From: Eubacterium sp.
GTDB lineage: Bacteria > Bacillota > Clostridia > Oscillospirales > Acutalibacteraceae
Length of the DNA stretch: 9,609 bases
Direction of reading: 5' to 3'
Assembly: GCA_024696725.1 (NCBI GenBank)
Contig: JAILGO010000143.1
Coordinates: 1 to 9,609 of the forward strand
In this document: positions 1 to 5,577 of the stretch, piece after piece
Position numbering within the stretch: position 1 is the first letter of the stretch
Layout: each line of letters opens with the position of its first letter
Program-made: the position numbers and the translations under genes
The notes under the pieces: generated by a model
Told to the model about the DNA's origin: nothing
The model's database searches: none
Seen by the model: the letters and a program-made list of their open reading frames with translations, nothing else

Positions 1-343
1 AGACCGTACCGACGGGCTTCTTTTCTGTTCCGCCCGACGGTCCCGCAATACCCGTTACGCCGACGCCGACCTCTGCTTTTGCGGCAACGGCGGCGCCGAG
101 CGCCATTTCACGCGCTACGGTTTCGCTCACTACGCCGTATTTTTCAATAGATTCGGGCTTTACGCCAAGATACATAATCTTAGCGTCGTTAGCATAGGTA
201 GTAAACGATACGTCGAGCACCTTAGACGCATCGGGAACGTTAACGAGAGCAGAGGAACAAAGCCCTGCCGTACAGCTTTCGGCAAAGACGATATGATATC
301 CCTTTTCAATTAACATATTAACAAGTACGGTTTCGGGAGTCAT
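1..343 (-). CDS. pncC: Nicotinamide-nucleotide amidase (stand-alone CinA C-terminal domain), 3' end cut by window edge
   Basis: Members of this family deamidate nicotinamide mononucleotide to nicotinate mononucleotide, recycling NMN into NAD synthesis in the cytoplasm. I translated the 114 visible codons from the minus strand. The N-terminal part carries AESCTAG (residues 21-27), which holds the family's catalytic serine region. A typical YGVVSETVAREMA segment follows, then the glycine-rich GVTGIAGPSGGTEKKPVGTV motif next to the edge. The family is about 155-165 residues, so roughly 45 C-terminal residues lie outside. The protein starts directly with the CinA-C domain and has a GGAAAGGA ribosome binding site at 350-357. 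It is therefore the stand-alone PncC form, not a full-length CinA with an N-terminal MoCF domain. It is the last visible gene of the lgt operon, 20 nt after the phosphoesterase stop. Family identity is firm; the exact substrate is inferred. Confidence 0.9.
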   Translation of the reverse strand, partial: MTPETVLVNMLIEKGYHIVFAESCTAGLCSSALVNVPDASKVLDVSFTTYANDAKIMYLGVKPESIEKYGVVSETVAREMALGAAVAAKAEVGVGVTGIAGPSGGTEKKPVGTV

Positions 344-363
344 TGGTTTTCCTTTCCGCCCGG

Positions 364-1560
364 TTACGGTTTTACGATTTTAAAGGTACGGACAATCTTT
401 CCCGCTTTTTTATACTTACCCTTAAATTTAACGGTAACCTTATACTTTCCGACCTTTCTTCTTCCCTTCTGATATGTAACCGTATAATATCTTTTAGATA
501 TTTTTTTACCGTCAGGAGCGTAGGCGGTAACCGTCGGCTTTTTTACCTTACCATTATACTTAAACTTCGTTTTCGAAAGCTTAACGTTTCTTACGTAAAG
601 ATTAATATCTATATCGTATTTCGGAAGGTATTTTCCGTTATCGAAATCTCTCGCTCTGAAAAGTACGCGGTTATTATAGACCTCGAGCATAAAGCCGATA
701 CCGTTATCGTTATAGCTTCCGAGAGTATTATCAATAGAAACCGACGGCGCGTTAACCGAATAGAAATTACCGATTCTTTCAAAATTATATTTTCCGAGTC
801 CCGTATGAAGATGGCCCGAAATAAGAATAGTATTCGGGTATTTATTGAGTATTTCCTTAATCGCGTCGGACTGGGCTCCGACCGTTCCCGCGGTTTTTAT
901 TGAGCTTCCCCAGGTTTCGGGAAGTCCGTGGGTATCCTTAAGCGGCTGATGAACGATTACGAAGGTAGGATGATTCTTTTTATACGCGCCTTCAAGCTCG
1001 GAGTCGAGCCACTTAAGCTGTTTCTTGCTTATTTCAGCTTCCTCGAGAGTTGCGGCTTCGCTTCCGAGAACGATAAACTTATACCCGTTTATTACGTATG
1101 AATAATAGGACTTTTTAACTCTGAGGTTGCTGCCCGCTTTTCGGTTAAGCTTATTGGTAAAGGATTTAAAGCTATCTATTGCAGTTTTATAATCGTGTAC
1201 TCTTACGTCGTGGTTACCGGTAGCGACGATATAGTTTTTAACGCCCATATCCTTAATGTCGTCGTATGCCCAGTCCCACTCGTCCTGAATACAGTTTTCG
1301 GTAATATCGCCCGCAAGAATAAGCGCGTCTATATCGGACGCGGCGTTGTTTTTAACGTCGTTAGCGGAAGCGATAACAAAAGGCTCGCGCTCCTTAAGAT
1401 AATTAGAAACCTGAGGGTCTCCCCAGAGCACGCACTGAAGCTTAGCGTTCTTATATAAAGGCTTAATCTCGCCCGCGCTTGCATAAGTACAGGGCGTAAG
1501 GAACGCGCAAAGCATTACGAAAGATAAAATTGTTACCGCAAAATTCTTAATCCTTTTCAT
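364..1560 (-). CDS. Secreted calcineurin-like metallophosphoesterase with a basic C-terminal beta-type module
   Basis: This 398-residue protein begins with a signal peptide (basic MKR, hydrophobic core about 7-22). A likely signal peptidase I site is ASA at 27-29; no good lipobox is present. The calcineurin-like phosphoesterase fold shows its metal ligands in order: WGDPQ (D48, Q50), AGDITE (D85), GNHD (115-118), VHQP (H204) and GHLH (249-252). The first motif has D-x-Q where D-x-H is commonest. Residues about 322-398 form a separate module (NVKLSKTKFKYNGKVKKP through TFKIVKP). It resembles short beta-rich repeats of clostridial surface proteins and is extremely basic, with 27 Lys/Arg and one acidic residue. 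It probably acts outside the membrane on a phosphoester, or as a nucleotidase; the substrate is unknown. The start overlaps the preceding gene by 14 nt and has an AGAGGAGA ribosome binding site at 1567-1574. Confidence 0.87.
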   Translation of the reverse strand: MKRIKNFAVTILSFVMLCAFLTPCTYASAGEIKPLYKNAKLQCVLWGDPQVSNYLKEREPFVIASANDVKNNAASDIDALILAGDITENCIQDEWDWAYDDIKDMGVKNYIVATGNHDVRVHDYKTAIDSFKSFTNKLNRKAGSNLRVKKSYYSYVINGYKFIVLGSEAATLEEAEISKKQLKWLDSELEGAYKKNHPTFVIVHQPLKDTHGLPETWGSSIKTAGTVGAQSDAIKEILNKYPNTILISGHLHTGLGKYNFERIGNFYSVNAPSVSIDNTLGSYNDNGIGFMLEVYNNRVLFRARDFDNGKYLPKYDIDINLYVRNVKLSKTKFKYNGKVKKPTVTAYAPDGKKISKRYYTVTYQKGRRKVGKYKVTVKFKGKYKKAGKIVRTFKIVKP

Positions 1561-2866
1561 TTTCAGTCTCCTCTGCTTTTTTTGTTACCGTTGCGAATTC
1601 GACAATATGGTTTTTAACCGAACGGACGGCAATAACGAGCCTGTCCGTTTCACATTCAAACGCTTCGCCGTCGTTAGGAACACGCTGAATAACCGATAAG
1701 ATATAGCCGTTAAAGGTATCGTATTCGTCGTTTCTTAAATCAACTCCGAGAGCCTCCGACACCTCGCTTATATCGGCTGAGCCTTTAATGCGCCAACTGT
1801 CGTCGGTAAGATGAAGAATATCCTTCTGAACGACGCTTTCCTCGGGCTCATAAATATCGCCGACAAGCGCCTCCATTAAATCGTGAAGGGTGATAATTCC
1901 CTCAAATCCGCCGTACTCGTCAATAATAACCGCAAGATAACGGCGCGTTCTTTTCATCTGTGAAAACAGAACGTTAGCTCTCATACCCGACGGAATATAA
2001 TACGGCTCGTCGAGCGCCTTTGAAATTACGTTTTGCTTACTCTTATTCTTTAAACGGAAATAATCCTTTGTATCGAGAATACCGATAATGTTTTCGTTAT
2101 TGTCCTTAAAAACGGGATAGTAGGAATGACGGGTTTCGTATATCATTGTGTTCCAGTGTTCCGTAGTATCGTCAGCGTCGAGAAGGTCGACGTCTACCCT
2201 ATGGGTACAAATCTGGTCAACGATCGTATCGTTAAACTCAAACACGTTCTGAATAATCTCGTTTTCATATTCGCGGATAGTTCCCTGCTCCCTGCCCTGA
2301 GAGAGAAGCATTCTTATCTCCTCCTCGGTTACTACCTCGTCGTTTTCGTTAGGATTAATACCGAAAATGCGAAGCACAAGATTAGTCGAGGCGGTGAGAA
2401 TAAATACTATCGGCTTGAAAACAACTGATACACCGTAGAGCATCGTACTCATACCGAGCGCCATTTTTTCGGCGCGCTTCATCGCGATTCGCTTAGGCAC
2501 AAGCTCGCCGAAAACGAGATTGAAATACGCAAGCACAACGGTTATAACGACGACAACGATAACGTTAAGCGTCTTTTGGTTAAGACTTACGCCCGAGGAA
2601 ATCAGCCATTTAACGACCGGTGCGGCAAAGCTGTCCGCCGCAAATGCGCTCGAAAGAAGTCCCGCGAGAGTTATAGCTACCTGAATAGTCGCGAGAAATC
2701 TCGACGGCTGTTCAACAAGCCTTGAAAGGCGTACAGCCTTTTTATTGCCCTCGTTGGTTAACTGACGCAGGCGCGCGTCGTTCATAGATATTACGGCGAT
2801 TTCAGCACTTGCAAAAACCGCGTTTAAGAATATTAAAATAAAAAGTAAAATAATTTTTCCTATCAT
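1547..2866 (-). CDS. CNNM/CBS-domain membrane protein, HlyC/CorC (TlyC) family
   Basis: This 439-residue protein has the full three-part architecture of the HlyC/CorC family. An N-terminal CNNM (DUF21) membrane domain spans about 1-185, with hydrophobic stretches near 3-25, 60-90, 100-120 and 140-168 and the conserved GELVPKRIA at 120-128. A CBS pair at about 215-340 ends in DEYGGFEGIITLHDL (316-330). A C-terminal CorC_HlyC domain lies at about 350-425. Such proteins are linked to Mg2+/Co2+ transport or efflux at the cytoplasmic membrane. The old name hemolysin does not imply toxicity here. The start overlaps the folD stop as ATGA, and I see no good ribosome binding site upstream (AGAATAATATAAA), so translation is probably coupled to folD. 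The N-terminal membrane helix supports this start. Family is firm; the transported ion is inferred. Confidence 0.93.
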   Translation of the reverse strand: MIGKIILLFILIFLNAVFASAEIAVISMNDARLRQLTNEGNKKAVRLSRLVEQPSRFLATIQVAITLAGLLSSAFAADSFAAPVVKWLISSGVSLNQKTLNVIVVVVITVVLAYFNLVFGELVPKRIAMKRAEKMALGMSTMLYGVSVVFKPIVFILTASTNLVLRIFGINPNENDEVVTEEEIRMLLSQGREQGTIREYENEIIQNVFEFNDTIVDQICTHRVDVDLLDADDTTEHWNTMIYETRHSYYPVFKDNNENIIGILDTKDYFRLKNKSKQNVISKALDEPYYIPSGMRANVLFSQMKRTRRYLAVIIDEYGGFEGIITLHDLMEALVGDIYEPEESVVQKDILHLTDDSWRIKGSADISEVSEALGVDLRNDEYDTFNGYILSVIQRVPNDGEAFECETDRLVIAVRSVKNHIVEFATVTKKAEETENEKD

Positions 2867-3714
2867 TTTATATTATTCTGAAGCTTCGCCGCCGTAAGCG
2901 TATTACGCATCAGCATTGAGATTGTCATAGGTCCTACACCGCCCGGCACGGGGGTAATAAAGGAGCATTTTTCTTTTACGTTTTCAAAATCAACGTCGCC
3001 GCAGAGCTTTCCGTTTTCGTCGCGGTTCATTCCGACGTCGATTACTACTGCGCCTTCCTTTACCATATCGGCGGTTACGAATTTTGCTCTGCCTATTGCG
3101 GCAACGAGAATATCCGCGCTTTTTGTAATTTCCTTAAGGTCAGCGGTTTTTGAATGGGTAATTTCAACGGTTGCGTCGGCGTGAAGAAGCAGCATAGCCA
3201 TAGGCTTTCCGACGATATTGCTTCGTCCCATAACAACGGCTTTTCTGCCCTTTACGTCAACTCCCGTTGACTTGATAAGCTCCATAACGCCCGCAGGAGT
3301 ACAGGGTAAGAAATTATAATCGCCTATCATTATAGCGCCCACGTTTACGGGATGAAATGCGTCGACGTCCTTAATCGGTTCAATGAGATTAATAACCTCC
3401 TTATCGTCGAGGTGTGACGGTAAGGGAAGCTGGCAGAGTATACCGTTAATTCTTTCGTCCTTATTAAGTCTTTTCACAAGGGCGTTAAGCTCGTCCTGAG
3501 TGGTATTCTCGGGGAGTGCGTACTTTTCGCTGTAAAAGCCGCACTCCTCGCAGGCTTTTTCTTTATTCCTTACGTAGACCTGTGAGGCGGGGTCCTCTCC
3601 GACAATAATTACGGCAAGACCGGGAGTTACGCCGCTTTTCTTAAGCTCCTCACATTCCTTTTTTACCTGTTCCTTTACGGCAGCGGAAACTGCCTTTCCG
3701 TCAATAAGCTGCAT
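2863..3714 (-). CDS. folD: Bifunctional methylenetetrahydrofolate dehydrogenase / methenyltetrahydrofolate cyclohydrolase
   Basis: FolD interconverts 5,10-methylene-, 5,10-methenyl- and 10-formyl-tetrahydrofolate in the cytoplasm, feeding purine and formyl-methionine synthesis. The 283-residue length is normal. Visible catalytic elements are the Y47-x3-K51 pair in VYVRNKEKA, Q95 in CQLPLP, and D118 in KDVDAF (the usual glycine after DVD is alanine). PCTPAGVMELI sits at 137-147 and the dinucleotide-binding GRSNIVGKP at 163-171. HSKTADL, VIDVGMN (224-230) and the C-terminal signature ITPVPGGVGPMTISML (253-268) complete the family pattern. It starts 1 nt after the lgt stop, with GGAGA at 3720-3724 as ribosome binding site. 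Its stop overlaps the start of the HlyC-type gene (ATGA). Nothing is broken or missing. Confidence 0.98.
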   Translation of the reverse strand: MQLIDGKAVSAAVKEQVKKECEELKKSGVTPGLAVIIVGEDPASQVYVRNKEKACEECGFYSEKYALPENTTQDELNALVKRLNKDERINGILCQLPLPSHLDDKEVINLIEPIKDVDAFHPVNVGAIMIGDYNFLPCTPAGVMELIKSTGVDVKGRKAVVMGRSNIVGKPMAMLLLHADATVEITHSKTADLKEITKSADILVAAIGRAKFVTADMVKEGAVVIDVGMNRDENGKLCGDVDFENVKEKCSFITPVPGGVGPMTISMLMRNTLTAAKLQNNIK

Positions 3715-3715
3715 A

Positions 3716-4672
3716 TTATTCTCCGTTTTCTTTATTCTTCTTTTTCTTTTCTTTTTTTTCAGACTTCGGGCGCTCAGCGGGGATAATCGGGAGCATCCTT
3801 TCGGGGAGCGTATTCTTTTTTACTCTAACCATAAAATAGATAAAGAATGAAAGCGCTACAACGACAATTACCGCCGAAAGAAGCTGTGACACTCTTATCG
3901 AGGTTGAGCCGATATAAAGCGAGTCAGTTCTCATTCCCTCGACTATCATTCTCTCAGCGCCGTAAAGCACGCCGTAGAGCATAAACACCTCGCCTTTAAA
4001 CGAGCGGAATTTAGTTACCACTATATGAAGGATAAGGAAGCTTAAAAGACACCACACGCTTTCATATAAAAAGGTCGGGTGAACGGGAAGCGCGGGGTCG
4101 ACCTCCATTCCCTTCGACGCAAGCGCGTCGGCAGAAGCGGCAAGAGTATCGCGGATTTTGGGCGACCACATACGGAAAAGCGCGGTCGTTGTATTTGAGC
4201 CGAAAGCCTCCTGATTAAAGAAGTTACCCCATCGTCCTATACCCTGACCGATAAGAAGTCCGAGCGCGCCTAAATCAAGCAGGTTAAGAAAATCTATTTT
4301 ACCTATCTTACATCCGATTGCGGCGCCTATCAGCGCGCCTATAATTCCGCCGTAGATTGCTATACCGCCGTTCCAGATAAGCGGTATTTCGTTAAGATGG
4401 GCGGAATAGTAATCCCATTCAAACGCGACGTAGTAAAGTCTTGCGCAGATAATACCGAAAATTGTTCCCCATATAAGAACGTCGGTCATACCGTCGAGGC
4501 TCATTTTCCACTTCCACGCTCCGCGTCCGCCGTAGAGTACGGCAAGACCGAAGCCGAACGCGATAATCAGACCGTAAAACTTAACGTCGTGTCCGAAGAG
4601 CGTAAAGGCTACGGACGGGAGTTCAAACTTTATTCCGAGTCCGTCAAAAAATACTGTTGTAAAATCACTCAT
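3716..4672 (-). CDS. lgt: Prolipoprotein diacylglyceryl transferase
   Basis: Lgt moves a diacylglyceryl group from phosphatidylglycerol to the lipobox cysteine of prolipoproteins, the first step of lipoprotein maturation in the cytoplasmic membrane. The protein (318 residues) has several hydrophobic helices (about 33-48, 63-82, 104-122, 130-145, 204-220, 262-282). The PROSITE-type signature GRWGNFFNQEAFG is at 146-158. Other family motifs are KFYGL (31-35), ARLYYV (77-82), IWNGGIAIYGG (99-109) and the C-terminal GAERMIVEGMRTD (238-250). Position 107 is Tyr where E. coli has the histidine of its SFHGG motif; I recall Tyr as common in Firmicutes. The tail after residue 284 is lysine-rich and probably cytosolic. 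It opens operon B, with AAAGGA at 4681-4686 as ribosome binding site and a promoter 38-66 nt upstream of the start. Confidence 0.97.
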   Translation of the reverse strand: MSDFTTVFFDGLGIKFELPSVAFTLFGHDVKFYGLIIAFGFGLAVLYGGRGAWKWKMSLDGMTDVLIWGTIFGIICARLYYVAFEWDYYSAHLNEIPLIWNGGIAIYGGIIGALIGAAIGCKIGKIDFLNLLDLGALGLLIGQGIGRWGNFFNQEAFGSNTTTALFRMWSPKIRDTLAASADALASKGMEVDPALPVHPTFLYESVWCLLSFLILHIVVTKFRSFKGEVFMLYGVLYGAERMIVEGMRTDSLYIGSTSIRVSQLLSAVIVVVALSFFIYFMVRVKKNTLPERMLPIIPAERPKSEKKEKKKKNKENGE

Positions 4673-4709
4673 TTTAAAATTCCTTTCATAAGAAAGTTTC
4701 TGAAAAAGT

Positions 4710-4738
4710 ATTATACCATAATATTATAGTAATTTCCA
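4710..4738 (-). promoter_or_regulatory. Sigma-A promoter of the lgt-folD operon, extended -10
   Basis: On the minus strand, TGGAAA (4738-4733) and TATAAT (4715-4710) are separated by exactly 17 nt. TG sits one base before the -10 (TGGTATAAT), giving an extended -10 element. The -35 matches TTGACA at four of six positions and the -10 is perfect. The predicted start is near 4703, giving a leader of about 30 nt before lgt. The -35 begins only 4 nt beyond the stop codon of the upstream 75-residue gene. No terminator hairpin separates the two, so some read-through from that gene is possible. Confidence 0.75.
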
Positions 4739-4742
4739 TATT

Positions 4743-4970
4743 TTAATTAAATAAAATATTTATTATTGCGTTCAGGAGAGCGCCGTCAGCCCTCTCGGTT
4801 GAGCTGAGATATAAAAGAGAGAGCACGAACGCTTTATCCTTATTTGAAGTCAGAGAGGTTAAAAGAGAGGCTTTGTCCGCGTTCTCGGGCGCGTACTCTC
4901 TTGCTTTATTTTTCATTTCCTGAACCCTGCGCTTTGCGTCGTTAATATCGGAATAACTGTATTCCGCCAT
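4743..4970 (-). CDS. Small hypothetical protein, 75 residues
   Basis: I do not recognise this protein. The reading frame is open back to 5108, but the start at 4970 is preferred because AAGGTGG (4975-4981) lies 4 nt upstream. A longer start would run into the divergent phosphodiesterase gene and through both promoters. The product begins MAEYSYSDINDAK. It has a charged, probably helical N-terminal half (RRVQEMKNKAREY, about 14-26) and a more hydrophobic C-terminal half (VLSLLYLS near 49-56, ALLNAIINILF at the end). There are no cysteines, signal peptide or obvious catalytic motif. It lies between the lgt operon and a divergent phosphodiesterase, sharing a 69-nt promoter region with the latter. 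Clean start and stop, a good ribosome binding site and a compact fit argue that it is real. Function unknown; a small helical cytoplasmic protein is all that can be said. Confidence 0.65.
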   Translation of the reverse strand: MAEYSYSDINDAKRRVQEMKNKAREYAPENADKASLLTSLTSNKDKAFVLSLLYLSSTERADGALLNAIINILFN

Positions 4971-4974
4971 AAAA

Positions 4975-4981
4975 CCACCTT
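4975..4981 (-). promoter_or_regulatory. Ribosome binding site deciding the start of the 75-residue gene
   Basis: Minus-strand AAGGTGG, one mismatch from AAGGAGG, ends 4 nt before the ATG at 4970. It supports this ATG over the upstream in-frame start at 5108. Confidence 0.6.
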
Positions 4982-5008
4982 GATTCTGAAATCCGTTTAA
5001 TATATAAT
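4980..5008 (+). promoter_or_regulatory. Sigma-A promoter of the plus-strand phosphodiesterase
   Basis: TTGATT (4980-4985) and a perfect TATAAT (5003-5008) are separated by exactly 17 nt. The expected transcription start is near 5015, which leaves a leader of about 25 nt before the TTG start at 5040. The in-frame ATG at 5007 lies inside the -10 box, so it cannot be the start of a transcript from this promoter. The -35 abuts the ribosome binding site of the divergent small gene. Confidence 0.75.
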
Positions 5009-5027
5009 GAATTTTATGAAGCTTAAA
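4999..5027 (-). promoter_or_regulatory. Possible divergent promoter for the 75-residue gene
   Basis: On the minus strand, TATATT (5004-4999) could be a -10, with TTTAAG (5027-5022) at a 17-nt spacing as a poor -35. It overlaps the plus-strand TATAAT in the same AT-rich block, as in bidirectional promoters with back-to-back -10 boxes. A start near 4992 would give a leader of about 20 nt. The -35 match is only three of six, so this is tentative. Confidence 0.35.
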
Positions 5028-5032
5028 GGGGG
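5025..5032 (+). promoter_or_regulatory. Ribosome binding site deciding the TTG start of the phosphodiesterase
   Basis: AAAGGGGG lies 7 nt upstream of TTG at 5040-5042. The nearer ATG at 5036 is out of frame, and the in-frame ATGs at 5007 and 5016 have no such site in front of them. Confidence 0.7.
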
Positions 5033-5039
5033 TATATGC

Positions 5040-5507
5040 TTGAGGATTGTCGTTACGTCGGACTCTCACAGAAACTCGCGTAATTTCTTTAAGGTTATCG
5101 ACAGGCACCTGAAAAACGCGGATTTATTCATAGACCTCGGCGACAGCGAGGAAGAAATCGACCTTCTTGAAATGACGCAGCCGAATATCAGAATTAAAGG
5201 CGTTCGCGGTAATAACGACTGGAACAGAGTAGCACCATACGAGCAGATAATTAACTTTAACGGTAAAAAGATTTTCTTTACCCACGGACATCACTATCAC
5301 GTTAAATACGGACTCGGAGAGCTTATCTCAAGAGCAAGACTTGAGGGCGCTGACGTATGTCTTTTCGGTCACACGCACACGCCGTATTTTGAAATTGTCG
5401 ACGGTCTTTACGTTATGAATCCCGGCGCGATATGCGAAAACTCTTACGGAATAATTGATATTGAGCCGAGCGGAATTATGGCGTACACAACAAAAATCAA
5501 CAGATAA
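5040..5507 (+). CDS. YfcE/MJ0936-type metallophosphodiesterase, TTG start
   Basis: This is a compact cytoplasmic phosphodiesterase of the calcineurin-like YfcE/MJ0936/YsnB family; members hydrolyse phosphodiesters in vitro, often with Mn2+, and their physiological substrate is unclear. Starting at TTG 5040 the product has 155 residues, a usual length, and begins MRIVVTSDSH like its relatives. Metal ligands in order are D8 and H10 (SDSH), D35 (LGDSEEE), N58 and D60 (GNND), H82 (THGHH), and H111 and H113 (GHTHTP). The closing NPGA (127-130) is also typical. TTG is chosen over the upstream ATGs because of the ribosome binding site at 5025-5032 and because the promoter -10 covers the first ATG. 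It is the only plus-strand gene here: a one-gene unit with its own promoter and a terminator right after its stop. Confidence 0.93.
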   Translation: MRIVVTSDSHRNSRNFFKVIDRHLKNADLFIDLGDSEEEIDLLEMTQPNIRIKGVRGNNDWNRVAPYEQIINFNGKKIFFTHGHHYHVKYGLGELISRARLEGADVCLFGHTHTPYFEIVDGLYVMNPGAICENSYGIIDIEPSGIMAYTTKINR

Positions 5508-5535
5508 AAAAACGGCAGTTAAACTGCCGTTTTTT
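5506..5535. terminator. Bidirectional intrinsic terminator between convergent genes
   Basis: The stem CGGCAG (5513-5518) pairs with CTGCCG (5524-5529) around TTAAA. It is flanked by seven A on the left (5506-5512) and six T on the right (5530-5535), so each strand reads as a GC stem followed by a U run. The plus-strand gene stops at 5507, inside the A run. On the minus strand leuS stops at 5578, about 43 nt before the hairpin. It therefore ends both transcripts and limits antisense read-through. Confidence 0.9.
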
Positions 5536-5577
5536 ATTTAGTTTCTTCGTAATATTCCCTTTCGGTATTTACGATTT

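Noticed and set aside
343..903. Long plus-strand open frame of 186 codons antisense to the secreted phosphoesterase
   Set aside because: The opposite strand encodes a protein with clear signal peptide and metal motifs. The plus frame lacks family motifs and is explained by the codon use of the real gene.
1195..1458. Plus-strand open frame antisense to the phosphoesterase
   Set aside because: No ribosome binding site or recognisable motif; it is a shadow of the minus-strand gene.
1547..2866. HlyC-type protein as a haemolysin or virulence factor
   Set aside because: The CNNM-CBS-CorC architecture is a widespread ion-transport family; the haemolysin name is historical.
4397..4729. Plus-strand open frame antisense to lgt
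   Set aside because: It covers lgt and its promoter and has no ribosome binding site or protein features of a real gene.
4971..5108. N-terminal extension of the 75-residue protein up to 5108
   Set aside because: It would overlap the phosphodiesterase coding region and both promoters, and the ATG at 4970 has a good ribosome binding site.
364..5507. The two metallophosphoesterases as a duplicated or cooperating pair
   Set aside because: They belong to different subfamilies, with different lengths, locations (secreted versus cytoplasmic), strands and promoters. Only the generic metal motifs are shared.
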